Source: an uncultured Granulosicoccus sp. (GTDB taxonomy: Bacteria; Pseudomonadota; Gammaproteobacteria; Granulosicoccales; Granulosicoccaceae). Taken from it: a DNA stretch of 64,000 bases. Each line of letters starts with the position of its first letter. Position 1 is the first letter of the stretch. Under the pieces are notes generated by a model. That model saw only the letters and a list, made by a program, of their open reading frames with translations, made no database searches and was not told the origin of the DNA. The stretch covers positions 1-64,000 of the forward strand of contig CANMQI010000021.1 in assembly GCA_947499955.1 (NCBI GenBank), read 5' to 3'. The translations under genes and the position numbers were made by a program. This document shows positions 53,099-62,072 of the stretch, piece by piece.

Positions 53099-54508
53099 TC
53101 ACGCTTGCTCCCTGCGGTCATTATCGAAATCGTACATGCGGGAGTAATCCCAGTCTGGTCTGTCCCAGGTAATCATCTTTCCCGGGTTGAGCAAGCCCTT
53201 GGGGTCGGCTTCCCGCTTGAAGCTCAGCTGTGTGTCGTCAGCGTGCTGTCTGCCGCCTTCTTCCAGCGTGTAGCGGTGTGGATTGAACACCATTGCACCA
53301 GCGGCCTCGTGAATGGCGACAATTTCATCCAGTCGCTCCTCGGAGGTGAACTTGATCAGGGACAGGCCTGCAAAGGCAACCTTGCCTTCCATGCGAATGG
53401 CCTCCAGATGCTGGATGACTTCACCAGCGGGAAATGCCTGACGCATCTGCTCCACCAGCTCCTTGTGTTCGGGGTAGCCGTAGCGCACTTGCAGATAGGT
53501 GATGGATGGGTCCACCTTGATGGCGCGCAGAGTGGTGTGGTTCCAACCGAATTCGAACACCGGGCCGGGCTTCTTCGGCCAATCGTCGCAATCGTCCGAA
53601 CGGTAGATCATGTTCAGCTCGGGACGCCGCGCCAGGAAGGTCAGAAAACTATCCATGTTGTGGGGAGCCACCATCAGACCGACCAGATGATCGCTGGCTT
53701 CCACATAGGGCGCCACGCGAGTGAAATAGGCGTGAGCGGTTGGTGCTTCATAGACACTGGCCAGTTTGATGAGAATGCCATCTTCGTTGGCCAGCTCATC
53801 GGCAAACGCTGCTGCGGCCGTGAAATCATGGGAGCTCAGCAGTACATCCGTCCATTCATAAGCCGGTGCCAGCGGTAATTCCAGTTCGGTGATGATGCCG
53901 TTGGTCCCATAGGCATGTGACACACGGGAGAGCTCTTCGCCCGTGAATTCCAGTACGCGTGGCTCTGCTTCCATCGTGACTACCCGCAGGCGGAGAATGT
54001 TACCCAGATCGCGAAGCGAACCCCAGGTGACCGACCCGACACCACCGGAGCCTCCCGCGATGAACCCGCCAATGGTGGCAGATGCCCAGGTGCTGGAAAA
54101 CATCCTGACTTCCTGCCCGGAGTCTTCCTTGCAATGCGCGTCCAGATCCTTGATGACGCAGCCAGGTTCGACAATGACGCGGCCGGGGTGCACGCTCTTG
54201 ACTTGATTCATGTGGCGCATGTGCATGACACAGCCACCGCGCATGGGCATGGCCTGACCGTAGTTGCCGGTGCCGGCGCCGCGTGTGGTCACGGGTACGT
54301 TGTGTTCGAAGCAGGTGCGCAGGATCTCGATGACGTCGGTTTCGCTGCGTGGGCAGACGATGAAGTCGGCTTCAAGATGATCCATTCGCGCCTTGAGTAC
54401 CGGTGAATACCAGAAGCAATCCCGTGAATAGGTACGAATCAGTTTGGGTTTTTCGATTAGATCGAGGTGGGACAGAGCCGCTCTGGCGGCCTCTAGATTG
54501 GGTGTCAT
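53099..54508 (-). CDS. FAD-linked oxidase / dehydrogenase (GlcD-like)
   Basis: 469 residues from ATG 54508 (GTG 54517 is an alternative). It has a PCMH-type FAD-binding domain: VTTRGAGTGNYGQAMPMRGG, VEPGCVIKDLDAHC, SSTWASATIGGFIAGGSGG and AYGTNGIITELELPLAP, then a substrate domain and the C-terminal DPKGLLNPGKMITW typical of the 2-hydroxyacid dehydrogenase branch. Substrate unknown. Its place between the amidohydrolase and the flavoprotein suggests oxidation of a ring-opened or deaminated heterocycle. Confidence 0.85.
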   Translation of the reverse strand: MTPNLEAARAALSHLDLIEKPKLIRTYSRDCFWYSPVLKARMDHLEADFIVCPRSETDVIEILRTCFEHNVPVTTRGAGTGNYGQAMPMRGGCVMHMRHMNQVKSVHPGRVIVEPGCVIKDLDAHCKEDSGQEVRMFSSTWASATIGGFIAGGSGGVGSVTWGSLRDLGNILRLRVVTMEAEPRVLEFTGEELSRVSHAYGTNGIITELELPLAPAYEWTDVLLSSHDFTAAAAFADELANEDGILIKLASVYEAPTAHAYFTRVAPYVEASDHLVGLMVAPHNMDSFLTFLARRPELNMIYRSDDCDDWPKKPGPVFEFGWNHTTLRAIKVDPSITYLQVRYGYPEHKELVEQMRQAFPAGEVIQHLEAIRMEGKVAFAGLSLIKFTSEERLDEIVAIHEAAGAMVFNPHRYTLEEGGRQHADDTQLSFKREADPKGLLNPGKMITWDRPDWDYSRMYDFDNDRREQA

Positions 54509-54517
54509 GATTTCCAC

Positions 54518-55771
54518 TTAGAATAGATCATCGAGTTCGGCGTAGTCGGGCAAGGTGCGGTCAATGGCAGTGCCATTCCGAATGACAATGCGATCGGATT
54601 GCGGTCGAGCCAGCAGCTCTGTCCAGTTGCGCGCCCGACAGACCACAAGCTCAGCAGGGGCACCCTGGTTCAGGGAGGTGGATGCAAAGCCGCAGCTGTC
54701 TGCCGGAACGCAGGTGAAGGCCTTGATCCAGTCGTCATCGGAATGGTCGAGGTGCGCAATTCGGGTTGCCTCGCGCAGCACCTCCATCATGTCCAGGTCA
54801 CCGTAGGCATAGAAGGGATCGCGCGTATTGTCAGAAGCAAAACTGACGGGTATGCCACGCTGCCTCATCTCGTGCACAATGGTTACACCGCGAAGCCGTG
54901 GTGTCTGTTGCTGTTGGCGATCCTGTAGATACAGGTTGCACATGGGCAGACTGACCACCTTCAGTCCAGCCTGTGCCACAAGATCCAGCGTATCCATGGC
55001 CCTGTCATGGGTTTGCGTGGACAAGGAACAGACATGGCCGACGGTCACTGATGCGTCAAAGCCTGTTTCCATCACTGCTCTGCATACGCTGCGCAAGGTC
55101 TCGACGGTGGGGTCCATGGTTTCATCCACGTGCAAATCCACGTGCAGACCCAGTTCGCCTGCCAGCGTGAAGAAATCTCGCAGCAAGGCGTCCAGTCCCT
55201 CCATCGGGTAGGTGACCATGCCCAGTACACCACCGTAGTGCTTCACCAGTCTTGCAGTTTGCTGAAACCTGCCCGGCAGGTCGATCAGGTCACAGCCTGC
55301 CAGACAAGCACCTTGAAGCTCTATCCTGCCAGCCCATTCCTCGCGCAGACGCTCGAACACGGGCCAGGAGATATCGTCCTGCGGCGGCGGACTGTCCAGA
55401 TGCGTGCGGATGGCACGCGTGCCATGGGCATAGGCACAGCGCAGCGCAAAATCGGCACGGCGGTAGACATCCTCCGCTCGCCAGTGGGCGTGATCGGCAC
55501 GCACGCTCGTCAAGGCGCCCATGAAGGAGCCATCGGGGTTTGACGCGCGCGGCATGATGTGGCCCTTGTCCAGATGCGTATGCATGTCGACAAAGGCCGG
55601 CAGCACCATGGCACCGCGCATGTCGACATCCTGGCCCACGGGGTCGGTGATGATGCCGTCTGCGATACCGATATCCGTGCGAATGAGTGCGCCGGGCTGG
55701 TCCAGAAAACAGGCAGGCACAGTCACATTACGCAGGGTCAACGGCCCTGCGGGTAACGTCATGAAATCCAT
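54518..55771 (-). CDS. Cytosine-deaminase-like amidohydrolase (CodA family)
   Basis: 417 residues of the amidohydrolase superfamily, cytosine deaminase branch: first metal motif FVDMHTHLDKGHIMPRA (His64, His66), THLDSPPPQDD, the His/Glu pair in LHVDLHVDETMDPTVETLR, VTVGHVCSLS and the metal Asp in SFASDNTRDPFYAYGD. CodA members deaminate cytosine, isocytosine, isoguanine, creatinine or pterins, so substrate cannot be fixed by sequence. It overlaps the permease gene by one base. With the creatininase-like gene in the same operon, a creatinine- or pyrimidine-like compound is plausible. Confidence 0.87.
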   Translation of the reverse strand: MDFMTLPAGPLTLRNVTVPACFLDQPGALIRTDIGIADGIITDPVGQDVDMRGAMVLPAFVDMHTHLDKGHIMPRASNPDGSFMGALTSVRADHAHWRAEDVYRRADFALRCAYAHGTRAIRTHLDSPPPQDDISWPVFERLREEWAGRIELQGACLAGCDLIDLPGRFQQTARLVKHYGGVLGMVTYPMEGLDALLRDFFTLAGELGLHVDLHVDETMDPTVETLRSVCRAVMETGFDASVTVGHVCSLSTQTHDRAMDTLDLVAQAGLKVVSLPMCNLYLQDRQQQQTPRLRGVTIVHEMRQRGIPVSFASDNTRDPFYAYGDLDMMEVLREATRIAHLDHSDDDWIKAFTCVPADSCGFASTSLNQGAPAELVVCRARNWTELLARPQSDRIVIRNGTAIDRTLPDYAELDDLF

Positions 55772-56640
55772 CAGGACTCTCGCTTCAAGGCGCTTTCATG
55801 CCAACGACACAGAGCGAGGTGGCTGATGAGGCTCATCAACGCAAAGATGACAACACCCATGACCGAGATCAGCACCAGGGCGGCATACAGGCGGCCGAAG
55901 TTGAATCGGTAGGAGGCTTCCAGCAGTGTGGACGCCAGACCGAGGCCGGTACCCGCACGCCCGATGACAAATTCAGCGACGACCGCGCCAATCAGAGCCA
56001 GTCCACCGGCAATCTTCAGTCCGCTGAGAAAGTAGGGCAGCGCGGAAGGGGCGGCCAGATAGCGCAATCGTTGCCAGCCGGAAGCCCCATAGATGCTGAA
56101 CAGGTCTTGCAGGTTGTGGTCAGCGGATTTCAGCCCGGTGGTGGTATTGGACAGGATGGGAAAGAAGGCGACTATCCAGGCGCACAACAAGGCTGCGGAA
56201 AATGCACTGTCCATATAGATCTGCAACAAGGGTGCAATAGCAACAACGGGTGTCACTTGCAGAATCACCGCGTAAGGGAACAGGGACATCTCGACCCATT
56301 TCGATTGGGTGAATGCCACCGCGATGGCAAGGCCTCCGACAACAGCCAGTAGCAGTGCCATGAAGGTCAGGCGTCCGGTTATCTGCATGGCCGGCCACAG
56401 CACGTGCCAGTCGCTGAACAATGTCTGGGCAATGAGCAGCGGCGACGGCAGAATGTAGTGAGGCACTTCTGCGAGCGTCACATAGGCTTGCCAGGCACCG
56501 ATGGCCAGTACCAGCACCAGTGAAGGCAGTGTCCAGCGACCGATGCGGTAGAGTTTCTGCCGACGCGCCAGTGCGGCTTCCTCTGCATCGATGAGGATGG
56601 ACTGTGGAGACACTTTTCCCTGTAATACCTGTTGATTCAT
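55771..56640 (-). CDS. ABC transporter permease (SsuC/TauC-type)
   Basis: 289 residues with six predicted membrane segments and the BPD_transp_1 coupling region around SIYGASGWQRLRYLAAPSAL then PYFLSGLKIAGGLALIGAVV. An approximately 35-residue polar N-terminus precedes the first segment. It belongs to the nitrate/sulfonate/taurine/thiamine-precursor permease group, consistent with the NMT1/THI5-like receptor in the same operon. Overlaps the ATPase gene by four bases. Confidence 0.92.
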   Translation of the reverse strand: MNQQVLQGKVSPQSILIDAEEAALARRQKLYRIGRWTLPSLVLVLAIGAWQAYVTLAEVPHYILPSPLLIAQTLFSDWHVLWPAMQITGRLTFMALLLAVVGGLAIAVAFTQSKWVEMSLFPYAVILQVTPVVAIAPLLQIYMDSAFSAALLCAWIVAFFPILSNTTTGLKSADHNLQDLFSIYGASGWQRLRYLAAPSALPYFLSGLKIAGGLALIGAVVAEFVIGRAGTGLGLASTLLEASYRFNFGRLYAALVLISVMGVVIFALMSLISHLALCRWHESALKRES

Positions 56641-57452
56641 GTGGCTACCGATATGGCCTCTTGCAGGGCGTCCGAGGCATCGCGTGCATGTCTGGTGAAC
56701 GCCATGGAGGTTCGAAAGTCATCGGACCGGGGGCCGTCAACATTAACGGCTACCTCGCGCACCACACGCCCCGGTCGAGCTGCCATGACGACGATGCGGT
56801 CGGACAGGAAAACGGATTCGAAGACGGAGTGAGTGACAAAGATGACCGTGCAGCCAATAGCGTCCCGTAATGCCAACAGATCGCTGTTCATCTTTTGCCG
56901 GGTGATTTCATCCAGCGCGGCGAAGGGTTCATCCATCAGGATCAGCCGGGGTTTGGTTACCATGGCCCGAGCGATGGAGACGCGCATTTTCATACCACCA
57001 GACAACTCTCGTGGGTAGGCGTTCTGGAACTGCTCCAGCCCGACCAGTTCCAATGCGTGCATGACTTCGTCCTTGTAGTCCTTGTATCGCTTGCCGCGCA
57101 GTCGAAACGGCAGCCAGACATTGTCCCTGACCTTTGCCCAGGGCATCAGAGTGGGCTCCTGGAAGACCACGCCCAGATCCCCCTCGTTCTGCCCACCGAC
57201 CCACGAGATGGAGCCGGATGTAGGGCGCGTCAGGCCTGCAATCAGTCGCAGGGCTGTTGATTTGCCGCAGCCTGACGGTCCGAGCAAGGAAATGAAATCT
57301 CCCTGATTGACCGTCAGGTTCATGTCTCGCAGTGCGATGACATCACCGTTGAATGACTTCTCTACATGACTCATTTCAAGCAGCATGCGAGACTCGTCCG
57401 GTGGCCTTGCAACGTCTACGATTGGCTGATCTATCAGAGTAGATGCGTTCAT
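56637..57452 (-). CDS. ABC transporter ATP-binding protein (SsuB/TauB-type)
   Basis: 271 residues with Walker A LLGPSGCGKSTALRLIAGL, Q-loop VVFQEPTLMPWA, signature RELSGGMKMRVSIARAM, Walker B LILMDEPFAALDE and the switch His in VIFVTHSVFESVFLSDR. It energises the adjacent permease. An N-terminal extension of about 25 residues precedes the domain. Confidence 0.95.
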   Translation of the reverse strand: MNASTLIDQPIVDVARPPDESRMLLEMSHVEKSFNGDVIALRDMNLTVNQGDFISLLGPSGCGKSTALRLIAGLTRPTSGSISWVGGQNEGDLGVVFQEPTLMPWAKVRDNVWLPFRLRGKRYKDYKDEVMHALELVGLEQFQNAYPRELSGGMKMRVSIARAMVTKPRLILMDEPFAALDEITRQKMNSDLLALRDAIGCTVIFVTHSVFESVFLSDRIVVMAARPGRVVREVAVNVDGPRSDDFRTSMAFTRHARDASDALQEAISVAT

Positions 57453-57472
57453 GGTAGGCAGTGCCGAATGGT

Positions 57473-58465
57473 CTAGTTCACCAGATCCATGCCGAGTCCC
57501 TTGCCCACGAATTCGGTGGTAAACGAATCAGCGTAATTCACGTCTTCATCGATAACACCAGCGGAGACCATCTTGTCGAAGAAATCCTTGACAGTTTCAT
57601 CGGTCATGACGCCAATGCCCATCGTTTCAGCATCTCCGGAAATCACGATGCCTTCGGATAGCAATTTCGAGATGGCGAAGTCGATCTTGTCCTGAGTCAT
57701 TTCAGGGTTATCGGCCATGATCAGTTCATTGGCCGCGGCATTGTCCCCGAAGAGGTAGTTGTACCAACCCGTGATGGACCCATCCACAAAGCAGGCGACC
57801 TGGTCAGGCTTGCTGGCAATGGTTGGGGCCATGGTTTCAATGGTGGTGGCATAGGTCGAGTACCCGGCGTCTGCCAGCAGGAATACGTCCGGGACGAATC
57901 CGCCTTCCTTCTCGATGAGGTAGGGCTCGGAAGACAGATAGCCTTGCATGCCCGTGTTGTCGTCGGCCAGAAAGGGCGCCGGGTTGAAGGTGTAGGGCGC
58001 ACGCTGGTCTGCGGAAAAACCGTACTGGGCGATCATCCACTGGTAGTAGCTCTGATAGCCGTTGTCGCCAACCAGCAGTTTGAGATTCTTGAGGTCTTCA
58101 AAGGTCTCGGCCTTTCCCGGGTGGGCCATGAGAACCTGGGGTATCTTCTGGAACATGGCGGCGACGGCCACGACAGGCACACCCTCCTTGACCGCGTTGA
58201 ATGCCTGCAGCATGTCACCACCCATGTGGTAATCGATCTTTCCTGCCAGCAGCAAGGCGCGGTTGTTTACCTGCGGGCCGCCAGGAAGGATCGAGACGTT
58301 CAAGCCACAGGCCTCGTAGGTGCCATCGGCGACCGCCTGGTAGAAGCCACCGTGCTCGGTCTGAGCAAGCCAGTTGGTGCCGAAGGTCACATCTGTCAAT
58401 TCTGCCTGAGCAGTGCCAGCGGTGAGCAGGGATACAGTCAGAGCTGTCCAGGTCAATTTCATCAT
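57473..58465 (-). CDS. ABC transporter substrate-binding protein, NMT1/THI5-like
   Basis: About 330 residues from the ATGATG at 58465, with a Sec signal peptide (LTWTALTVSLLTAGTAQA). The mature part shows the NMT1/THI5 layout: TFGTNWLAQTEHGGFYQAVA, YEACGLNVSILPGGPQVNNR, LLLAGKIDYHMGGDMLQAFN. Relatives bind pyrimidine or riboflavin precursors, sulfonates or nitrate. With a CodA-like deaminase downstream, a pyrimidine-like ring is the best guess. First gene of the operon, divergent from ridA. Confidence 0.9.
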   Translation of the reverse strand: MMKLTWTALTVSLLTAGTAQAELTDVTFGTNWLAQTEHGGFYQAVADGTYEACGLNVSILPGGPQVNNRALLLAGKIDYHMGGDMLQAFNAVKEGVPVVAVAAMFQKIPQVLMAHPGKAETFEDLKNLKLLVGDNGYQSYYQWMIAQYGFSADQRAPYTFNPAPFLADDNTGMQGYLSSEPYLIEKEGGFVPDVFLLADAGYSTYATTIETMAPTIASKPDQVACFVDGSITGWYNYLFGDNAAANELIMADNPEMTQDKIDFAISKLLSEGIVISGDAETMGIGVMTDETVKDFFDKMVSAGVIDEDVNYADSFTTEFVGKGLGMDLVN

Positions 58466-58612
58466 TGCGGTTTCAATAGTCACGTGTGTTGTGTTCGGAT
58501 GAGTCTTTGGTCCTGCCTGCGCGCCTTGTTGACATTGCGCAGTTTTGCGAGGAACCCTCTAGACTCGTGTTCTTCTGCAACCCCTCAAGTTCGTTCATTG
58601 GAGAGTCACGTC

Positions 58613-59005
58613 ATGATCAAGAGTCTTGTCCCGGAGTCCATCGCACCACCTTTCGCTCGATACGCTCATGGCGTTGCCATTGGTGGCTCCGGGGGACTGG
58701 TGCTGAGCTCGGGTCAGCTGGCACTTCACCGGGACGGCTCCATTCCCGATGGCGCGAAGGCGCAGGCCGAATTGTGTCTTGCCAATATCGACGCCATCCT
58801 GTTGGAGGCGGGTACCAGCGCTGAGCATGTCGTGAAGATCAATGCTTTCGTGACCGCGCGAGAACACATGGCCGGATACATGGAAGCGCGGGATGCGTGG
58901 CTGGAAGGCGTCGCTCATTTGCCGGCCTCGACGCTGATGATCGTGTCCGGGTTCACCCGGCCGGAGTTTGTTGTCGAGATCGAAGTGATTGCTGTGTTGC
59001 CTTGA
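58613..59005 (+). CDS. RidA-family (YjgF) protein
   Basis: 130 residues from ATG 58613 (GGAGAG upstream). The family pattern is clear: FARYAHGVAIGGSGGLVLSS then GQLALHRDGSIP, VVKINAFVTAREHM, and the terminal FVVEIEVIAVLP. The conserved Arg of enamine/imine deaminases appears as FTRPEFVVEIE. RidA homologues inside catabolic clusters hydrolyse imines or aminoacrylate-like intermediates, so it may take part in the divergent operon's pathway. The much longer frame from 57944 is an antisense artefact. Confidence 0.87.
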   Translation: MIKSLVPESIAPPFARYAHGVAIGGSGGLVLSSGQLALHRDGSIPDGAKAQAELCLANIDAILLEAGTSAEHVVKINAFVTAREHMAGYMEARDAWLEGVAHLPASTLMIVSGFTRPEFVVEIEVIAVLP

Positions 59006-59050
59006 CTGTTCGATCTCATTCGCGTGGTATGTCTGGTTGAAGGCTTCCTG

Positions 59051-59080
59051 CCGGATCGGGACAAGGCAGTCCCGATCCGG
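59051..59080 (+). terminator. Strong hairpin downstream of ridA
   Basis: CCGGATCGGGAC (59051-59062), loop AAGGCA, GTCCCGATCCGG (59069-59080) is a perfect 12-bp GC-rich stem followed by TTGGGTT. It fits a factor-independent terminator with a poor T-run, 46 bases after the stop. Confidence 0.7.
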
Positions 59081-59451
59081 TTGGGTTCTGATCACTGAGT
59101 TGTGTTTCCGTTTCGGCCTTGCCGACCGATGAGATCCCTCCTGCATGTCACGCTCGAAGCCGTGACTTCAACTTAATTCAATGTGGTTGAGCTTGTCCGC
59201 TGCTAAAAATGCATACGCCTGATGCAAAAAGTGATGCGCCAAGGGGGGCAGCTGCGGGAGAGTGTCTGGAAGGCGTGGGATGGGCGTAATGAACAGACCT
59301 TGAAAATGTCTCTCTGACCGAGGCTTTTCCAGACTCATACGTACGCCCACCTGAAAAACCTATGCTTCAGTACAGGTACTACCCTGTTCGGGGGATATTC
59401 TTCTGGTTTGCATTGCGTGTAGCCTTCTAGCTTCGTCAAGGAGCACGCATC
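59081..59451. other. Intergenic region with no recognised gene
   Basis: Between the ridA terminator and the small secreted-protein gene I see only short overlapping frames without ribosome sites or family resemblance. No convincing promoter pair or RNA element can be defended. Confidence 0.5.
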
Positions 59452-59712
59452 ATGAAAAAGAAAATATCTTCCTTTGCCACCATTTCCTCTGCCATTCTGT
59501 TTACGTCGTTGGTATCCAGCCCTGTCATGGCCGGATGTAATCCCAAATGCGCATCCGGGGTCAGTTGTCGCTACGAGGCTACCTCGGGCAAGTACCACTG
59601 CGATGTTTCATCGAACTTCAAGGATGGAAGGGGCGTATTGGAAAAACGTCGCGAGCCAGGATCTGTCAATATCCAGGGTGGTGCAAGAGAGAAGAAAATA
59701 CTGTCAAGGTAA
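59452..59712 (+). CDS. Small secreted cysteine-containing protein
   Basis: 86 residues with a textbook signal peptide (KKKISSFATISSAILFTSLV, cleavage after PVMA). The mature part of about 59 residues begins with four cysteines, Cys29, 33, 39 and 50, in the short segment GCNPKCASGVSCRYEATSGK. Two disulfides are likely in the periplasm or outside the cell. The rest is charged and probably flexible. I do not recognise a family. AAGGAGCACGC before the ATG is an excellent ribosome site, which supports a real gene. No partner gene is adjacent. Confidence 0.72.
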   Translation: MKKKISSFATISSAILFTSLVSSPVMAGCNPKCASGVSCRYEATSGKYHCDVSSNFKDGRGVLEKRREPGSVNIQGGAREKKILSR

Positions 59713-59863
59713 TACTTTCTCTGCGCCTCATGGGCCAGTGGGCGAGAGTCAAGTGCACGATACTGTTCCAATCACACCACGCTGTCGACGACGGGATTTG
59801 CCGGGGGCGTGGTGTCTCTGGTATTGACATAGGGTTTTCGTCAAGAGCACGAACTTCGGCTTT

Positions 59864-61036
59864 TTATTCATTACCCCATCTACCTTCCTTGCTCGACAGA
59901 GCTGAATAATAGGCCGACAGATCCACCATCTGCTGGTACTGCATCTCCGGCACCGCCTTGTGCATCAGTCTTGCCAAGGGTGTTCCACCTCGGTTCCCCG
60001 CTTTCCATAACTGCAATTGAGTCAGCAGATACTGCTGCGGTTGCGAAGCCAGGGCCGGGTAGTTCGGAGACAATGGGTCGGGCCAGGGACCATGGCAGGC
60101 GTTACAGGCAGGAATTTCGGCACCGGAGGGCAAACTTGTGTCGCTTGAAGCCGGGACTACACCCCCTGTGGCCAGTAATTGTCCTCGTTCCATGGAAGCG
60201 GCGGTTGCAGTGAGTCCATCTGATGGCGAAACATCAGCAGTGATGAGTACGTCCGCAGATTGCCGCGCAGTAGATGCGTAATAGTCGGCAAGCCTGTCAA
60301 TGGTTTCATCGTCCAGCAAGGACGCTGCGTGCTGCATGATGCCGCTGCTGCGTTGCTGATCGCGGTAGGCTTTCAACGTGGCGGACAGATATTCCTGACT
60401 GAGACTGTCCAGCCGTGGCACATGCACATTGTCCGTGGTCCCGGATGCGCCATGGCACAGTGTGCAGTTGTAGATCTCGGCGGGGTGAGTGTCAGATGCA
60501 GTCAGGGACGCTGGTGGGGACAGGTGGTCATCACTGTTCAACAGCGCCTTGTATTGTTCGTTATCCAGATCGGATAGCCGTGCCAGAAACGCCACCACCG
60601 GCCAGATATCATCGTCGCGTTCACGCGCAGGCCAGTGAGGCATTCCTGTCATCTTCACCCCGTGCTTGATGATCCAGAAGAGTTCATTGGGCTCCCAGTC
60701 AGCCACGGCCTGCTTGATGGGGGGAGGCGCGGGCAGCATGGAAACCAGGGTACGAGGCTGTCTGGCATCCGGCTCGCCATGGCAGACAGCACACGACAGC
60801 TGGTAGTGTCTGGCACCCAGTGCCACAAGGTCGTCATCATCCAGCTCCGGTACCGTTGACGTTGGAGGTGCACGCAGTGCCACCGATTGGCGGAAGCTGG
60901 TATGAAGTAGCCAGCTGACCACGGGCCAGTGTCCCCCGCGAGCGGAGACATTGAACAGCCCGAAGAAGATGATGGCGGAGCCGGTCAGCACGGCTGTCAG
61001 TAACATCGCACTCAGGGTCAGGATAACGGTTTTCAC
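59864..61036 (-). CDS. Triheme c-type cytochrome
   Basis: 390 residues with an N-terminal membrane anchor or signal (VILTLSAMLLTAVLTGSAII) and three cytochrome c domains marked by CAVCH (Cys82, Cys85, His86), CTLCH (about 190) and CNACH (about 320). Methionine ligands are seen in GVKMTGMPHWPA and elsewhere. It lies at the end of an oxidase operon with CtaG-like and CtaDE genes, so it probably feeds electrons to the aa3/caa3-type oxidase. The stop and start of neighbours overlap (61033-61036). Confidence 0.9.
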   Translation of the reverse strand: MKTVILTLSAMLLTAVLTGSAIIFFGLFNVSARGGHWPVVSWLLHTSFRQSVALRAPPTSTVPELDDDDLVALGARHYQLSCAVCHGEPDARQPRTLVSMLPAPPPIKQAVADWEPNELFWIIKHGVKMTGMPHWPARERDDDIWPVVAFLARLSDLDNEQYKALLNSDDHLSPPASLTASDTHPAEIYNCTLCHGASGTTDNVHVPRLDSLSQEYLSATLKAYRDQQRSSGIMQHAASLLDDETIDRLADYYASTARQSADVLITADVSPSDGLTATAASMERGQLLATGGVVPASSDTSLPSGAEIPACNACHGPWPDPLSPNYPALASQPQQYLLTQLQLWKAGNRGGTPLARLMHKAVPEMQYQQMVDLSAYYSALSSKEGRWGNE

Positions 61037-61665
61037 GGTTGCATTCTCCTGGGTGCCTGTTCGGATGGGGCGGGCTTGTCGGATGGGGCGGCCTTGAGAA
61101 CATCGCGCGTTCGCCAGAGACCTGCCAGCAAATAGATGGGTGTGCCGATCACCAACATGATCATGCCGCCCAATTGCTGCGCTTCCAGGGAATGGGACAT
61201 ATCGGCATGGGCGGCGTGGACGTACAGGGTGCGTGGGCTGAGAATGATCAATGCTCCCAACAGGGTCATGTGCATGGAGGTCAACAGCAGTGCGCCGGCG
61301 CCGGCCAGGGCACGATCAGGATCCAGTACGGACGCCCACAACACAACTCCGGTAACAAGAAAGCAGGCCTGCTCGAAAGCCAGCCATCCACCACTGGCGC
61401 GTGCCATCTCATGAGCGCCGGGCATATGCCACGCCCATACAATGACGAACTCTGCAAAGGAGGCCAGCAGTGGTATGGAGGGCAAGGATCGGCTGAGTCG
61501 GGGTGTGCCGAGCACCAGCAGGGGAGCTGCGATGGCCACCAGGGTCATGTGGCGAATCATGTGCAGCGCAAAGTCTGGCAAGCCAAGGTGGCTCAATGGC
61601 GCAAACCAGACAAGCGCACAGGCGCTGATGCCTGCGAACAGACAGAAGGGGCAGAAGTTCCTCAT
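61033..61665 (-). CDS. CtaG-type cytochrome c oxidase assembly factor (caa3_CtaG)
   Basis: 210 residues with about six membrane segments and the caa3_CtaG landmarks HMIRHMTLVAIAAPLLVLGT, VWAWHMPGAHEMA, and SMHMTLLGALIILSPRTLYV with several conserved His. Such proteins are needed for assembly of caa3-type oxidases, probably copper delivery. This is distinct from the Cox11-type CtaG. Overlaps both neighbours by four bases. Confidence 0.87.
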   Translation of the reverse strand: MRNFCPFCLFAGISACALVWFAPLSHLGLPDFALHMIRHMTLVAIAAPLLVLGTPRLSRSLPSIPLLASFAEFVIVWAWHMPGAHEMARASGGWLAFEQACFLVTGVVLWASVLDPDRALAGAGALLLTSMHMTLLGALIILSPRTLYVHAAHADMSHSLEAQQLGGMIMLVIGTPIYLLAGLWRTRDVLKAAPSDKPAPSEQAPRRMQP

Positions 61666-62069
61666 CGACAGCTATCCAGAAATATCGCTGGAACGGCCAC
61701 GTAGCACACACCGATGAACGAGACGATGGACAGAAGAAAGGATGCGTGAGCAAGGAATTCATGCCGATGTTCTTCGGTGGGCAGGTCCTGCACCTTCACA
61801 CCGTCATCGACAAAGCCCCATTGCTTCCAGGAACGCCAGCCAATGGCAGCTATGCCGACAAGACTGGTCAATGTGATGCCCAGGATGAACCAGCGCAATC
61901 CGGCAAGGGTGTCACCCGCAGGCATTTTTGCGCAAATGATGGCAGTCACGATGTAGCAGGCCAGAAAGTGAAAGACCCAGACGAGTGGTGAGAAAACGAT
62001 GCGCCACAGGCTGTCGACTTCTTCGCCGAATTCTCGTTCTTCCTGATCGTGCGTCGAGGGTTTTTTCAT
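61662..62069 (-). CDS. Membrane protein of the cytochrome oxidase operon
   Basis: 135 residues with three hydrophobic segments (LVWVFHFLACYIVTAIICA, WFILGITLTSLVGIAAIGW, FLLSIVSFIGVCYVAVPAIF) and an acidic N-terminus. I cannot name a characterised family. It sits between the CtaDE fusion and the CtaG-like gene, with four-base spacing, so it is probably a small accessory subunit or assembly protein of this oxidase. Confidence 0.78.
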   Translation of the reverse strand: MKKPSTHDQEEREFGEEVDSLWRIVFSPLVWVFHFLACYIVTAIICAKMPAGDTLAGLRWFILGITLTSLVGIAAIGWRSWKQWGFVDDGVKVQDLPTEEHRHEFLAHASFLLSIVSFIGVCYVAVPAIFLDSCR

Positions 62070-62072
62070 GGG

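Noticed and set aside
57944-58612. Long N-terminal extension of the RidA frame
   Set aside because: It is antisense to the ABC receptor gene; RidA proteins are about 130 residues and ATG 58613 has a strong ribosome site.
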